A stretch of DNA of 64,000 nt from Bacteroidota bacterium (GTDB lineage Bacteria > Bacteroidota > Bacteroidia > AKYH767-A > 2013-40CM-41-45): contig SHNE01000034.1 of assembly GCA_004295015.1 (NCBI GenBank), forward strand, positions 1-64,000, written 5' to 3'. Each line of letters starts with the position of its first letter. Position 1 is the first letter of the stretch. The notes beneath the pieces were generated by a model, which worked only from the letters and a program-made list of their open reading frames with translations, was not told where the DNA came from and searched no databases. Position numbers and translations under genes: made by a program. Positions 54,046-64,000 of this stretch are shown piece after piece.

Positions 54046-54289
54046 ATATTGAAAATAGATGGATGATATTCAGATTTCCATCCTTTTTCTTCGTTTTTTT
54101 GATTTAATGGCCTTAGTATGAGTGTGATCAGATTAACACTCTGTCATGGTTTCGTCATAAATTTTCATATACGCTCTAGATTAACAAGATATATTCACGG
54201 AAAATTTTAACATTGAGGAAATTTTAACAATAATCTTTAACAAAATCTAAACGGGGCTGCTAAACCTTTAAAGGGTTAAATTTTTTATC

Positions 54290-54297
54290 GGGGGGGG
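54290..54297. repeat. Run of eight G upstream of the AraC-type gene
   Basis: A homopolymer of eight G residues lies nine bases before the ATG of the regulator, in the leader or ribosome-binding region of an otherwise AT-rich sequence. Such runs can change length by strand slippage. Confidence 0.85.
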
Positions 54298-54305
54298 ATT
54301 ACTAT

Positions 54306-55229
54306 ATGTCACTACTTAGAAAGTTTGTTGACTCCTTGCACGTGAATATTCTTCGTGCCGGATTCAGGGAAGGGTTGACCCCTTTTTCCATGTCTAATCA
54401 TTATCAAAAGTCTAACGTAATTATACATCTCCAGCGAGGGAATGTGTTTGTTGGAAAAGAGAGAACCAAGCTGGAAGAGAATAGTTTTTATTTTTTACCC
54501 GTTGGTCAACCGATCTATGTTCAGCATGGGCTTCCGCCTTATCATGATCTGGGGGAAGATGGTTTTTACAGTGATATTGAGGTTACCAAGTATCTTCGTT
54601 TTATTCATCCTACTGAAGATATGAGTCACTGTACACAATTGTACACACTGATGGCCTTTGATATAAGTCTATTCAATGCCATTCCATTTTTCGAAATTCT
54701 GGATATGCCCGGCTTTGTAATTCCGCCGGATGAGGAATTCGGTTTTCTGGTGAAGCATGTTGCGGCAGAGTTTCATCAGGATAAATTGGGCAAAGACAAA
54801 ATTATTCAGAATTACATGGAAGAGATAGTTATACATCTCTGTCGCTTTTTAGATTCTCAACCAAATTTTGAAAAGTATATTCAGAAACTTGAGTTACTCT
54901 CCGATAAACGCCTGGTAGATATTGTGAAGTATATTCAAATGAATCTTGGAAAAGATTTATCGAATAAAACCATTGCCAACGTTGCCTATGTTTCGGAAGA
55001 TTATGTGGGACAATTTTTCAAATCGCTTACCAAAAGAAATTTACAAGACTATATCGAAAATCAGCGTTTGGATAAGGCTATGTTATTCTTGCGCACGGAG
55101 CCTGATAATATTCAGGAGATAGCACATCGTGTGGGCTTTAAGGATCCGGCTTATTTCAGCAGGCGTTTCAAAATGAGATTTGGTTTTAATGCCAACTCCA
55201 TCAGAAGTCAGTACAGCCCATTAGTGTGA
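54306..55229 (+). CDS. AraC-family transcriptional regulator
   Basis: The 307-residue DNA-binding regulator has an N-terminal cupin-like ligand domain (about 30-130, VIIHLQRGNVFVGKERTKLEENSFYFLPVG). The C-terminal double helix-turn-helix includes LSNKTIANVAYVSEDYVGQF and IQEIAHRVGFKDPAYFSRRF. The effector is unknown. The leader contains a run of eight G and near-palindromic AACCTTTAAAGGGTTAAA, a possible operator for self-control. Its stop codon region overlaps the end of the convergent GGGP-synthase gene by nine bases. Confidence 0.9.
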   Translation: MSLLRKFVDSLHVNILRAGFREGLTPFSMSNHYQKSNVIIHLQRGNVFVGKERTKLEENSFYFLPVGQPIYVQHGLPPYHDLGEDGFYSDIEVTKYLRFIHPTEDMSHCTQLYTLMAFDISLFNAIPFFEILDMPGFVIPPDEEFGFLVKHVAAEFHQDKLGKDKIIQNYMEEIVIHLCRFLDSQPNFEKYIQKLELLSDKRLVDIVKYIQMNLGKDLSNKTIANVAYVSEDYVGQFFKSLTKRNLQDYIENQRLDKAMLFLRTEPDNIQEIAHRVGFKDPAYFSRRFKMRFGFNANSIRSQYSPLV

Positions 55230-55970
55230 TGATTCTTTCAATGCACCTGCAATTTCATTGAGCAGGTTGGGCTGTGATTCGATCGCATTGCCTACTACAA
55301 TAATGTCGGTACCGGCAGCACACAATTCGATGGCTTTTTCTGCTGTTTTTATTCCACCTCCAACAATCAATGGAATTTTAATTGCTTTTCGAACTGCGCT
55401 AACCATGTCTGCACGGATCGGAAAACGTGCACCACTGCCGGCATCCAAATAAATTGCCTTTAAACCAAGGAGCTCTCCGGCTATAGCTGTGCATTCTGCA
55501 ATGTCATTTTTGTCATGAGGTATTGGAAAAGTCTGGCTCATGTAAGAAGCGGAAGTTGGAGCTCCGCTATCTATCAGCATATAGCCTGTAGGAATCACTT
55601 CGAGCTTACTGGCTCTTATCATCGGAGCAACAAGAACGTGATTACCGATAAGCAGCTCAGGATTTCTGCCGCTGATCAGCGAAAGAAAAAGAATGGCATC
55701 GGCGTCGCTGCTCACCTGCATAATATTGCCCGGAAAAAGTATAACTGGAATGGAAGATGTTTTCTTCAATGCCTCGACACAAGTCTGAAGGTGATTTTGA
55801 CGAAGGATGCTGCTGCCCACAAAAAAGAAATCGACACCACATATGCCGGCTTCCTGTGCTAACAATGTGCATTGTGAGGGGCTCGTCTTGTCAGGATCAA
55901 CAAGCACAGCGAGGCTTTTTTTTCCCTCTTTTCTATGCAAGTCAATTTGGCTATAAAGTGTGTTCATCAT
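55221..55970 (-). CDS. Geranylgeranylglyceryl/heptaprenylglyceryl phosphate synthase-like
   Basis: The 249-residue protein is a TIM barrel of the GGGP synthase/PcrB family, which joins a polyprenyl diphosphate to glycerol-1-phosphate. VLVDPDKTSP near the N-terminus, VGSSILRQNHL, the YLDAGSGARFPI loop and the phosphate-binding PLIVGGGIKTAEKA and IIVVGNAIE segments match. Archaea use this for ether lipids. Bacteroidota carry related group-II enzymes of unclear purpose. An adjacent ATG one codon earlier (55970 against 55967) does not change the reading. It converges with the AraC gene. Confidence 0.9.
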   Translation of the reverse strand: MMNTLYSQIDLHRKEGKKSLAVLVDPDKTSPSQCTLLAQEAGICGVDFFFVGSSILRQNHLQTCVEALKKTSSIPVILFPGNIMQVSSDADAILFLSLISGRNPELLIGNHVLVAPMIRASKLEVIPTGYMLIDSGAPTSASYMSQTFPIPHDKNDIAECTAIAGELLGLKAIYLDAGSGARFPIRADMVSAVRKAIKIPLIVGGGIKTAEKAIELCAAGTDIIVVGNAIESQPNLLNEIAGALKESSH

Positions 55971-56037
55971 ATGTAAGCTATACGAATGTAAGAAGAAATG
56001 AGGGAATAGTTATACGAGATGTTTTGAAACTATTTTT

Positions 56038-56673
56038 TCAATCAGAAGTGCTGTAGGTAAGCATCATATTATTCCAAAGTTGATATGCTATGAGGTGAGA
56101 TGAAGAGCGATCGTTCTTGTGGACACTTGCGTTTACCGTACCTTTTTTTTCAAATTGGAATGGTTCAATGTGTAAGTGGGCTCGAAAATCCATTTCTCCT
56201 CTTCCATGCAGTTTATATAGCACCTCTTTGGCGCCCCAGAGCACGTGCAAATATTCAATACGGTTCAATGCCGGAACGGCGTTCAATTCCTCTTTATTAC
56301 AAAACTTTGAGGATAGCACAGTGATTCGATCTCTGAGCGTTTCAATGTCTATGCCGGCATTGGCCTTATCGGTAATAATTATTGCTACAAATTCTTTGGT
56401 GTGGGAGATGGAAATTCCCCGATTGATGTCTAAGGAGGGTTTGCCAAATTGATCGTAAGTGATGAGTGGAAGGGTCGAGGCGGGAAAAAAGGTCCTGAGT
56501 AATACTCTTACAGTTAACCATTCTCTTTTTCTCTTATCACTTTGAAAATTCTCCCATTTCTTCTTGTCGGCACTGCTAAGTGCTTCAGTTTTCAATAATT
56601 CTTCAAATGATTCAGTGCTATGCCAAATCCTGATGGAGAAATCATTTTCGTCTTTTTTTAAAACTAATGGCAT
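56038..56673 (-). CDS. 4'-phosphopantetheinyl transferase family protein
   Basis: The product has about 211 residues from MPLVLKKDENDFSIRIW. An upstream start at 56733 adds 20 codons without homologous features. It is a Sfp-type transferase. Its signatures are GIDIETLRD (Mg2+-binding Asp) and WGAKEVLYKLHGRGEMDF (catalytic Glu and Lys). It would transfer phosphopantetheine from CoA to carrier proteins of fatty acid, polyketide or peptide synthesis. Its carrier partner is not in the window. It lies 67 bases upstream of the GGGP-synthase gene on the same strand. Confidence 0.88.
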   Translation of the reverse strand: MPLVLKKDENDFSIRIWHSTESFEELLKTEALSSADKKKWENFQSDKRKREWLTVRVLLRTFFPASTLPLITYDQFGKPSLDINRGISISHTKEFVAIIITDKANAGIDIETLRDRITVLSSKFCNKEELNAVPALNRIEYLHVLWGAKEVLYKLHGRGEMDFRAHLHIEPFQFEKKGTVNASVHKNDRSSSHLIAYQLWNNMMLTYSTSD

Positions 56674-56739
56674 TTTATCTTGTTGTGCCTGCAAGATGTC
56701 AATTTTTTTAAGAAAATTGGCGGAATTGCACATTTCAGT

Positions 56740-56770
56740 TTTGCTTTCAGAGGGCTATTTACTACCTTTG
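56740..56770 (+). promoter_or_regulatory. Consensus Bacteroidota promoter of ahcY
   Basis: TTTG at 56740-56743 and TACCTTTG at 56763-56770 are separated by exactly 19 bases, a full -33/-7 match. The expected start site gives a leader of about 35-40 bases before the ahcY ATG. Confidence 0.8.
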
Positions 56771-56811
56771 CAGCCTGAAATTCAAATAGATCTATTTTAA
56801 AAAAAATCATA

Positions 56812-58134
56812 ATGGCGAACACAACAAGCGTGGAAAAATTTGTAAAATTTAAGGTTAAAGACATCTCATTAGCAGAATGGGGTCGCAAGGAAATTCAATT
56901 GGCCGAGGCTGAAATGCCCGGACTGATGGCTCTTCGCGAAGAGTTTGGCAAGCAAAAGCCACTAAAAGGGGCGCGAATTGCAGGATGCCTGCACATGACG
57001 ATCCAAACTGCTGTACTTATCGAAACACTTGTTGAATTGGGTGCGGAAGTAACCTGGTCTTCATGCAATATCTTTTCAACGCAAGATCATGCTGCTGCTG
57101 CAATTGCTGCGGCAGGTATTTCTGTTTATGCCTGGAAAGGAATGAATGCAGAGGAATTTGATTGGTGTATTGAGCAGACCCTCTTTTTTGGAGAGGACCG
57201 TAAGCCATTGAATATGATTTTGGACGACGGTGGTGACTTAACCAATATGGTTTTTGATAAATATCCTGAGCTGGTTTCTGAAATCAGAGGATTGTCAGAA
57301 GAAACTACTACAGGTGTACATCGTTTGTACGAGCGAATGAATAATGGCACTTTGCCTATTCCGGCAATTAACGTTAATGATTCAGTAACGAAATCTAAAT
57401 TTGACAATAAATACGGTTGCCGTGAATCATTGGTTGATGCGATTCGTCGTGCAACAGATTTGATGCTTGCCGGTAAAGTGGCTGTAGTTGCCGGTTTCGG
57501 TGATGTTGGAAAAGGATCAGCAGAGTCACTTCGTGATGCCAAGGTTCGTGTTATCGTAACTGAAATTGATCCTATCTGTGCGCTTCAGGCTGCCATGGAA
57601 GGATACGAAGTGAAAAAGATGGACGATGCAGTGAAGGAGGCAGATATTATTGTAACAGCTACCGGAAACTATAACATCATTCAGGATCGTCACTTTAAAT
57701 CGATGAAGCATAATGCGATCGTATGTAATATCGGACACTTCGATAATGAGATTGATATGGCATGGTTGAACAAGCATTATGGTAATACCAAAAATGTCAT
57801 CAAACCACAGGTTGATAAGTATACCGTGGAAGGAAAAGACATTATCGTATTGGCTGAGGGGCGCCTTGTAAACCTTGGTTGTGCAATGGGTCATCCTTCA
57901 TTCGTTATGTCGAATTCATTCACAAATCAAACGATGGCTCAATTAGAGCTGTGGATGCATCATAAGAATTATGAGAATAAGGTTTATACACTACCTAAAC
58001 ATCTTGATGAGAAAGTAGCCCGTCTACACCTTAGCAAAATTGGTGTTGTGTTGGATGTATTGACTGATGAGCAGGCTAAATACATTGGCGTGTTAAAGAC
58101 CGGTCCTTACAAGCCTGAACATTATCGCTATTAA
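56812..58134 (+). CDS. ahcY: Adenosylhomocysteinase
   Basis: AhcY splits S-adenosylhomocysteine into adenosine and homocysteine, keeping methylation running. The 440-residue NAD-dependent protein contains [16 protein letters not shown] and [18 protein letters not shown] in the substrate domain, and the conserved Lys/Asp region [10 protein letters not shown]. The NAD site is [17 protein letters not shown] and the C-terminal tail ends [12 protein letters not shown], as in the family. It is a single gene with a consensus promoter before it and a strong terminator after it. No SAH or SAM riboswitch is visible in the short leader. Confidence 0.97.
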   Translation: MANTTSVEKFVKFKVKDISLAEWGRKEIQLAEAEMPGLMALREEFGKQKPLKGARIAGCLHMTIQTAVLIETLVELGAEVTWSSCNIFSTQDHAAAAIAAAGISVYAWKGMNAEEFDWCIEQTLFFGEDRKPLNMILDDGGDLTNMVFDKYPELVSEIRGLSEETTTGVHRLYERMNNGTLPIPAINVNDSVTKSKFDNKYGCRESLVDAIRRATDLMLAGKVAVVAGFGDVGKGSAESLRDAKVRVIVTEIDPICALQAAMEGYEVKKMDDAVKEADIIVTATGNYNIIQDRHFKSMKHNAIVCNIGHFDNEIDMAWLNKHYGNTKNVIKPQVDKYTVEGKDIIVLAEGRLVNLGCAMGHPSFVMSNSFTNQTMAQLELWMHHKNYENKVYTLPKHLDEKVARLHLSKIGVVLDVLTDEQAKYIGVLKTGPYKPEHYRY

Positions 58135-58154
58135 TTTTGGGCCATTACTTATTT

Positions 58155-58189
58155 AAATCCCTGAAGAATTTTCTTCAGGGATTTTTTTG
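58155..58189 (+). terminator. Rho-independent terminator of ahcY
   Basis: The stem aaatccctgaagaa with ttcttcagggattt is followed by T residues on the plus strand, 20 bases past the ahcY stop. Confidence 0.9.
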
Positions 58190-58604
58190 TTCTAATCGGC
58201 TAGCGATGGAATAATTGATCTTGAGGGTTGTGTAAATGCGTATACATATACATTTATAGTGTTAATCGTAGAGGCATCTTAGGGCTTCTGTTAGCCTGTT
58301 CAATATCTTTTGTCAATGGATTGAAATTCTTGACGATGAAATCTGTGAATTAATGGGGATCTATATCGTCAAGGTGCAATTATTATGTTTTTGATTTATT
58401 CGAAACGAATGAATTAGCTCCGGCAGAAGAGGTAAAACCAGTTAGTATTGGTTATCGGAATCAGGGTAGCTCAGAGAACTAATAGAACCATTGACCAAGT
58501 CATTTTTAGGATTTACCAAATTTTTATGCTTTTCGACCAAGTCAGAACTTACTTTGTGCCTTCAAGAACTCTCAACAAAACTGATTTCTATTAGAACCCA
58601 AAGC
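58190..58604. other. Upstream region of the first paralogous secreted protein
   Basis: About 415 bases with no convincing gene. A direct repeat GACCAAGTCA (near 58493-58502 and 58539-58548) may be an operator. No consensus promoter is apparent. The frame open from 58491 is a pre-start extension without signal-peptide character. Confidence 0.5.
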
Positions 58605-59615
58605 ATGAAAATGATTTTTACTTCTCCTGTACGTATAATTCTATGTTTATTGATCCTTCTAAATTTCCGGCCGGAAGTATCAAAAGCAGCAGTAGGGGTG
58701 GCAGTTGCCAATTCGAACTGGGGTACTGCTTCTACCTGGTCATTTAACGGAGTTAACAGGGTTCCGAATTGTGGCGATACAGTAAGCATACCCGCAGGAA
58801 GGGTAGTCACTGTTGCATCCCAGAACGATTATACTTCTTGTGTGTCTCCACTAAGCATTATCGTTGGTGGAACGCTTCAGTTTTCTAACGGGAACAAATT
58901 ACAGTTACCCTGCAATTCTACCGTTAATATTTTATCAGGCGGATTGGTAAAGAAATCAACTGCAGGAGGGGGGAATTCTACTTTTATAGAGATTTGCGGT
59001 ACAGTGGAGTGGAAAGCGGCTGATGGGGATTTATATGGACCACGAATTTTAGGTGGAAATACTTTGCCGGTAACACTTCTTTTTTTCAAGGCAAAATCTT
59101 ATGAAAGCTTTGTGGAGTTGACATGGGCTACAGGATCTGAGATTAACAACGATTATTTCACAATTGAAAGATCGATTGATGCCGAAAATTTTACCGTGAT
59201 CGCCACAGTATCCGGTGCCGGAAATAGTAGTGTTAAACAAGCTTATCTGGGATATGACAGAGATCGCTTAAATCAATTATGTTACTACAGGTTGAAACAA
59301 ACAGATTATGATGGAATGAGTTCATATTCAGATATTATTGCAATTAATTCAACAATTAAATCAGGCTTACAGATAGTTGAACTCAGCGCTGCCGCTACAA
59401 ATACATTGTCAATACGAATGAATGATTCAGAAGGAGGTTTGCGTCAATTTTCTATCTTCAATCTCCAGGGTAAATCATGCTATCGCTCATCGAAAATCGT
59501 TGGCAAAGGGCTAATGAATTTGTTAATAGATGATTGCCACCTCAGCCCGGGGATTTATACATTAAGGATAACAGGCAATGATTTACAAGAGTCAAAAATC
59601 TTTTTGATTAATTGA
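58605..59615 (+). CDS. Secreted T9SS protein, tandem paralog 1
   Basis: This protein has about 337 residues from MKMIFTSPVRIILCLLI (ATG at 58605; the ATG at 58611 is as likely). The signal peptide ends near EVSKA. The N-terminal domain has an Asn/Trp-rich start (ANSNWGTASTWSFNGVNRVP), paired cysteines (CGDTVSIPAG, YTSC) and a Gly/Asn-rich beta-helix-like stretch (QFSNGNKLQLPC, AGGGNSTFIEICG). The second half has FKAKSYESFVELTWATGSEIN and an ending typical of a T9SS sorting domain (LSPGIYTLRI...KIFLIN). It is closely related to the following gene; function is unknown. Confidence 0.85.
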   Translation: MKMIFTSPVRIILCLLILLNFRPEVSKAAVGVAVANSNWGTASTWSFNGVNRVPNCGDTVSIPAGRVVTVASQNDYTSCVSPLSIIVGGTLQFSNGNKLQLPCNSTVNILSGGLVKKSTAGGGNSTFIEICGTVEWKAADGDLYGPRILGGNTLPVTLLFFKAKSYESFVELTWATGSEINNDYFTIERSIDAENFTVIATVSGAGNSSVKQAYLGYDRDRLNQLCYYRLKQTDYDGMSSYSDIIAINSTIKSGLQIVELSAAATNTLSIRMNDSEGGLRQFSIFNLQGKSCYRSSKIVGKGLMNLLIDDCHLSPGIYTLRITGNDLQESKIFLIN

Positions 59616-59809
59616 TTTTTTGACAAGAACACCTTTTTGACTTATTGATCAAATTTCATTCATTTATTCAATTAATTTATCTAATCTCATTTTTTCTGTA
59701 AGGTAAGTAGGGCTATAGTTAACGATTCGGCAGGTTTAGCTATAGTTTTGTAGTAGAAATTATGACATTGATCACCACCTTGATTGGGGGGAGTTTATCA
59801 ATAAAAATT

Positions 59810-60817
59810 ATGAAACAACTTTTTTTCGGGACTCTGCGAAATTTGATGTTGCTGTCACTCCTGCTGGTTTTACACACGAAGGACGCACATTCAGTATCCG
59901 GAGTTTCTGTCGCAAACGGGAACTGGAACAATACATCTACCTGGTCATTCAATGGAGTGAACAGATTACCGATTTGTGGAGACACTGTTACCATTCCTTC
60001 CGGGAAGGTTGTGACTGTAACCGCTCAGACAGATTTTACATCATGTAATTCAAGATTATATATTGTGGTTGGTGGTACATTTCAGTTTAATAATGGAAAT
60101 AAATTACAACTGCCATGTCAGTCGCAGGTAAGAATATTGTCCGGAGGTGTAGTTAAAAAAGCTACTGCAGGTGGTGGGAATTCTACGAACATAGAAATTT
60201 GTGCAACCATTGAATGGAAGGCCGGCGACGGAGACCTATTAGGACCTGCTTTGCTTGGTCAGTACACCTTACCTATTAGTCTTGTATATTTTAATGCCAA
60301 GGCTACGGATGATGCGGTGAATCTGTCATGGCTTACATCCTCAGAAATCAACAACGATTATTTCACAATTGAACGATCAACAGACGGAATTAATTATGAC
60401 AGTATTCTAATGCAAACAGGAGCAGGGAACAGCAGTTCTTCTATTTATTACTCGGTTATAGATCTGAATCCATTCCAAAGTTTGTCTTATTACCGCCTTA
60501 AACAAACAGATTTTGATGGTAAGTATTCCTATTCATCTCCTGTAGCCCTCAGCTTTTCCAATGCAAATAATTTTGAATTGTTATCTGTTAATTCCGCAAA
60601 TTCTCTGTTGAGTGTTTGGCTAAATGATCCGCAGGGAGGAAGGCGTGCGGTTACTATCACTCAAATCGACGGTCATTTTGCAGAGAAGTCTTTCGTAAAT
60701 ACTCAGCGAGGAATGAGCAGTTATACTATTGATGCATTTTATTTGGCTGCCGGAGTTTATACTATCCAGATTCAAACAGAACATATTTTGGCTTCAAGAA
60801 AATTTATTCGGAATTAA
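59810..60817 (+). CDS. Secreted T9SS protein, tandem paralog 2
   Basis: This protein has about 335 residues from MKQLFFGTLRNLMLLSL (start 59810; an upstream ATG at 59762 lacks support). It is a close relative of the preceding gene. Shared segments include TWSFNGVNRxP, CGDTVxIPxG, GNKLQLPC, KATAGGGNST, SEINNDYFTIERS and the ending AAGVYTIQI...RKFIRN, a T9SS-type C-terminus. Cysteine positions are conserved between the two, suggesting a disulfide-braced N-terminal domain. The pair arose by tandem duplication. Function is unknown; a surface adhesive role is a guess. Confidence 0.85.
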   Translation: MKQLFFGTLRNLMLLSLLLVLHTKDAHSVSGVSVANGNWNNTSTWSFNGVNRLPICGDTVTIPSGKVVTVTAQTDFTSCNSRLYIVVGGTFQFNNGNKLQLPCQSQVRILSGGVVKKATAGGGNSTNIEICATIEWKAGDGDLLGPALLGQYTLPISLVYFNAKATDDAVNLSWLTSSEINNDYFTIERSTDGINYDSILMQTGAGNSSSSIYYSVIDLNPFQSLSYYRLKQTDFDGKYSYSSPVALSFSNANNFELLSVNSANSLLSVWLNDPQGGRRAVTITQIDGHFAEKSFVNTQRGMSSYTIDAFYLAAGVYTIQIQTEHILASRKFIRN

Positions 60818-60864
60818 TTGAAATGCCTCCTTTCCCTGTATAAATTGAAGTTTAGGAGGCAAAA

Positions 60865-60890
60865 AAAAAGACATCATATGATGTCTTTTT
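60865..60890. terminator. Bidirectional terminator between paralog 2 and atpC
   Basis: The perfect palindrome GACATCATATGATGTC (60870-60885) is flanked by A and T runs and lies between convergent genes, so it can stop transcription from both sides. Confidence 0.85.
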
Positions 60891-60923
60891 ATTAATATAT
60901 ATAGTAGAATTTGCTTCAGGCGA

Positions 60924-61163
60924 TTAGACAGATTCCGCCAGAATAATTATTTTATTTTTTAAATTTTCAACAATTCCACCTTTAACATCGAAAGTTTTAA
61001 TTCCTTCTTTGTCTTTAATTTTGACTTTCCCATTCAGCAAAGATGAAATAACTGCCGCGTGATTCTTCAGCATTTCGAACCGGCCATTAGTTCCGGGAAC
61101 AGAAACCGAACTCACTTCGCCGGAGTATACTTTTTTATCGGGGGTGATTATTTCAAGCTGCAT
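60924..61163 (-). CDS. atpC: F1-ATP synthase subunit epsilon
   Basis: AtpC is the epsilon subunit of the F1 rotor stalk. The product has only 79 residues, holding the N-terminal beta-sandwich (MQLEIITPDKKVYSGEVSSVSVPG, then FEMLKNHAAVISSLLNGKVKI). The C-terminal helical hairpin of longer homologues, which can lock the rotor, is absent. This short form is common in Bacteroidota. It is 29 bases downstream of atpD in the same transcript; other ATP synthase genes are not in the window. Confidence 0.95.
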   Translation of the reverse strand: MQLEIITPDKKVYSGEVSSVSVPGTNGRFEMLKNHAAVISSLLNGKVKIKDKEGIKTFDVKGGIVENLKNKIIILAESV

Positions 61164-61192
61164 GTTGTGGCTGATAAATTATTTTTTGATTG

Positions 61193-62707
<1,515 letters not shown>

Positions 62708-62737
62708 TTAATATGATCGATGTTGAATTTGAGAGCG

Positions 62738-62745
62738 CAAAAGTA
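62738..62745 (-). promoter_or_regulatory. Candidate -7 promoter element of atpD
   Basis: The minus strand reads TACTTTTG followed by CGC, the same TAnnTTTGCGC layout as at both tRNA-Val genes. The -33 box is weak (TTTT). Confidence 0.5.
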
Positions 62746-63051
62746 CTGTTTTAATCGGAAAAAATCCCGGGATGTTAGTAAAATTCTTTACTGCTTTAAG
62801 TCCCGGAAATATTATTCTAATTAACTGATATATAGATAGTTGAATTTAATCGTTTTCCCAGGCTGAATCGTCTTTCTCAGGAGATGTTTTCAGGTTTGCT
62901 ATCCGGAATGTATTCGATAGAACTTTTGCTAATCAAATGCAATTGGGCGTTTGAACCTTTTGAGATGCAAAGCTGATGTTATTACTATTAAGCTTTTAAA
63001 ATTCATCTTCTACACCATGAATGGAAAGCATATCCTCCTTACTTTTAGCCC
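62746..63051. other. Divergent intergenic region atpD-murF
   Basis: About 300 bases between atpD and murF. Apart from the atpD element at its edge I see no conserved structure or protein-like frame. TACTTTTA at about 63040 is a poor candidate for murF. Confidence 0.5.
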
Positions 63052-64000
63052 ATGATTTCTCCTGAAGAATTGTACTCGATTTACCTGAACAATCCGATTA
63101 TTTGTACGGACACCCGATCCATTCAGAAAGGGTCAATCTTTTTTGCCCTGAAAGGTCCAAACTTCAATGGAAATTCATTCGCTGAGGCGGCCATAGAGCA
63201 AGGTGCGGCTTATGCAGTCATTGATGAACCAAAGTTTAGAAAGGATGACAGATACATTCTTGTCGAGCATGGCTTGAAGGCTCTCCAGGAACTCGCCAAT
63301 TATCATAGGCGCCAATTAAAAATTCCTTTTTTAGCTATTACCGGGTCAAATGGAAAAACAACTACCAAAGAATTAATACGGGCTGTACTCAGTAAAAAAT
63401 TCAAAACTCTCGCTACAAAAGGCAACCTGAACAATCACATTGGTGTTCCATTGACAATTTTATCCATCGATAAAAGCATCGAATTTGCCGTGATAGAAAT
63501 GGGAGCAAACCACCAGGGAGAAATTGAAAGTTATTGTCATATAGCTGAGCCGGATTACGGTCTTATAACAAACGTAGGTAAAGCACACCTGGAAGGTTTT
63601 GGAGGATTAAGCGGCGTGAAGAAAGGCAAGCGTGAATTGTATCATTGGTTGGATGAGAATGGGATAAAAATTTTTATTAACGGCGATAACGGTGATTTGG
63701 GTGAGATGGCTTCGCAGATTGATCCACGTAAATTGGTGTTTTACGGAACTAACTCGGCTTTCGACACTTTTGCTGTGTTGAAGAAATCACAACCCGAATT
63801 GGTGATCAGTTGGAAGAGTGGATTGCAGCAAGGGCAGCATACATGCCGACTTATAGGCGCATATAATTTCGAAAATGTTGTTGCAGCTGTTGCTGTCGGA
63901 AATTATTTCGGGGTGGAAGCTCATTTGATTGATTTGGCAATTTCTTCCTACATGCCTGATAACAGCAGATCCCAGAGATTACAAAAGGGCAGTAACAGTA
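63052..64000 (+). CDS. murF: UDP-MurNAc-tripeptide--D-Ala-D-Ala ligase, 5' part
   Basis: MurF adds D-Ala-D-Ala to the UDP-MurNAc-tripeptide in peptidoglycan synthesis. The reading frame opens at ATG 63052 (MISPEELYSIYLNNPIICTD) and runs to the window edge, about 316 codons, so the 3' part is missing. Family motifs are present: TDTRSIQKGSIFFALKG at the start, the P-loop ITGSNGKTTTKEL (about residue 99), NLNNHIGVPLTIL and AVIEMGANHQGEI, and ITNVGKAHLEGFGG. No stop occurs before the edge. Nothing abnormal is seen in the visible part. Confidence 0.95.
   Translation, partial: MISPEELYSIYLNNPIICTDTRSIQKGSIFFALKGPNFNGNSFAEAAIEQGAAYAVIDEPKFRKDDRYILVEHGLKALQELANYHRRQLKIPFLAITGSNGKTTTKELIRAVLSKKFKTLATKGNLNNHIGVPLTILSIDKSIEFAVIEMGANHQGEIESYCHIAEPDYGLITNVGKAHLEGFGGLSGVKKGKRELYHWLDENGIKIFINGDNGDLGEMASQIDPRKLVFYGTNSAFDTFAVLKKSQPELVISWKSGLQQGQHTCRLIGAYNFENVVAAVAVGNYFGVEAHLIDLAISSYMPDNSRSQRLQKGSNS

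Noticed and set aside
56750-56812. A SAH or SAM riboswitch before ahcY
   Set aside because: The predicted leader is only about 40 bases and holds no conserved aptamer core.

Overview
The window is chromosomal DNA of a member of the Bacteroidota (class Bacteroidia; I cannot place it further). The evidence is the gene content (GldA-type ABC ATPase, several secreted proteins with C-terminal type IX secretion signals, a carboxypeptidase-like/plug/barrel TonB-dependent receptor, DUF3822, DUF5522, DUF2007, a GH3-family protein and a short AtpC). The promoters also fit: several match the Bacteroidota -33/-7 pattern (TTTG, about 19 bases, TAnnTTTG). Most of the sequence is ordinary, AT-rich and densely coding. 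I see no CRISPR array, insertion sequence or prophage.

Layout. 0.1-9.4 kb: gldA with a coupled secreted repeat protein, rsgA-dtd-mazG-like genes, then an exbB-exbD-tonB-like energy-transduction operon ending in folC. 9.4-15.5 kb: a minus-strand run of secreted and membrane proteins (GH18, TlpA-like, NTF2-like, a TPR/HExxH protein, a DUF4173-like membrane protein). 16.0-17.8 kb: a small island between an intact tRNA-Val(TAC) and a degenerate copy of its 3' half. 18.2-25.1 kb: a 1190-residue lysyl-oxidase-like mosaic protein, small proteins, a decayed gene and a secreted protein. 25.2-33.6 kb: LysM/glucosaminidase, a D-cysteine desulfhydrase-like enzyme, urocanase, Psd, GDH, CdsA, DUF2007 and a LUD-domain gene broken by one stop codon. 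33.8-42.1 kb: ftsH, rsfS, birA, pyrE, a Nudix gene and the coaD-rsmD-DUF3822 cluster. 42.3-49.7 kb: tRNA-Val(GAC), amidase, LysE, GH3, icd and ribF plus a leucine-rich-repeat protein.

49.7-54.0 kb looks like a vitamin-uptake locus. A TonB-dependent receptor sits behind a clear TPP riboswitch, with a PnuC/PnuT-type transporter and a NadR-like kinase just beyond it. 54.3-58.1 kb: an AraC regulator preceded by a run of eight G, a geranylgeranylglyceryl-phosphate-synthase-like enzyme, a phosphopantetheinyl transferase and ahcY. 58.6-60.8 kb: two tandem paralogous secreted proteins. 60.9-64.0 kb: atpC and atpD, and divergently the first 949 bases of murF, cut by the window edge.

The most unusual things are the tRNA-Val-bounded island, the thiamine/nicotinamide-type uptake locus with its possible alternative leader pairing, the lysyl-oxidase mosaic protein, the possible slippage tract before the AraC regulator, and three signs of gene decay.
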